Source of the DNA: Thermoanaerobacteraceae bacterium
Lineage (GTDB): Bacteria > Bacillota > Desulfotomaculia > Desulfotomaculales > Ammonificaceae
Assembly: GCA_030016455.1 (NCBI GenBank)
Contig: JASEJH010000107.1
Coordinates: 1 to 5,943 of the forward strand
Reading direction: 5' to 3'
Length of the DNA stretch: 5,943 bases
Of the stretch, positions 5,857 to 5,943 are shown one piece after another (position 1 is the first letter of the stretch; every line of letters begins with the position of its first letter). A model generated the notes under the pieces. The model made no database searches, was not told the origin of the DNA, and was given only the letters and a program-made list of their open reading frames with translations. Position numbers and translations under genes: made by a program.

Positions 5857-5943
5857 CTCTCCTCCGAAAATGCAAGGTTTCTGCAGCAGCCCCGGGCAGA
5901 CCGGCTCGCGCCAGATTCCTGCGCTGACCGCACTATCGCTCGT
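5857..5943. other. Unassigned 3' edge of the window
   Basis: These 87 nt contain no recognisable gene start, RNA gene or terminator. Open frames run off the edge on both strands, but none has a ribosome binding site or a recognisable protein pattern. On the minus strand, GGAGGAGAG (complement of about 5856-5864) looks like a ribosome site but has no start codon at a suitable distance. Confidence 0.5.

Noticed and set aside
5870..5943. Open frame from ATG 5870 to the window edge as a new gene
   Set aside because: There is no ribosome binding site before it, the upstream bases are pyrimidine-rich, and the 24-residue product matches nothing I recognise.

Overview
The window is about 60% GC and tightly packed on the + strand. 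The gene content (a LytS/LytR-type two-component pair, then acpS, a fused nnr, and a biosynthetic alanine racemase), strong AGGAGG-type ribosome binding sites, and TTG starts on three of the five complete genes suggest a GC-rich Gram-positive anaerobe of the Clostridia/Desulfotomaculia kind (for example Pelotomaculum, Desulforudis or Ammonifex relatives). This placement is inferred from content and style; no database was searched.

Layout. Positions 1-182 hold the last 59 codons of a gene that begins outside the window, probably a B12-binding radical SAM protein. A short GC hairpin and a good sigma-A-like promoter follow. Next come a membrane-anchored LytS-type histidine kinase (304-1692) and a LytTR-domain response regulator (1616-2359), which overlap by 77 nt. 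A 191-nt spacer (2360-2550) carries a pair of ACGTT repeats one helical turn apart. The biosynthetic group follows: acpS (2551-2931), nnr (2936-4531, a bifunctional NAD(P)HX epimerase/dehydratase) and alr (4660-5772). Right at the alr stop codon begins a tract of about ten degenerate 7-bp repeats (5772-5856). The last 87 nt show nothing I can assign.

How the genes work together. The kinase and regulator form a self-contained signalling pair; their target is not visible. acpS, nnr and alr are a housekeeping cluster: AcpS activates acyl carrier protein for lipid synthesis, Nnr repairs damaged NAD(P)H, and Alr makes D-alanine for peptidoglycan. An acpS-alr linkage is familiar in Firmicutes, with nnr between them in many Clostridia. 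acpS and nnr are separated by only 4 nt and are surely co-transcribed. alr has a 128-nt leader and may be partly independent.

I found no convincing new biological system. The points most worth a second look are the long kinase/regulator overlap, the cysteine-rich shortened sensor of the kinase, the heptamer repeat tract, and the ACGTT repeat pair next to the LytTR regulator gene.
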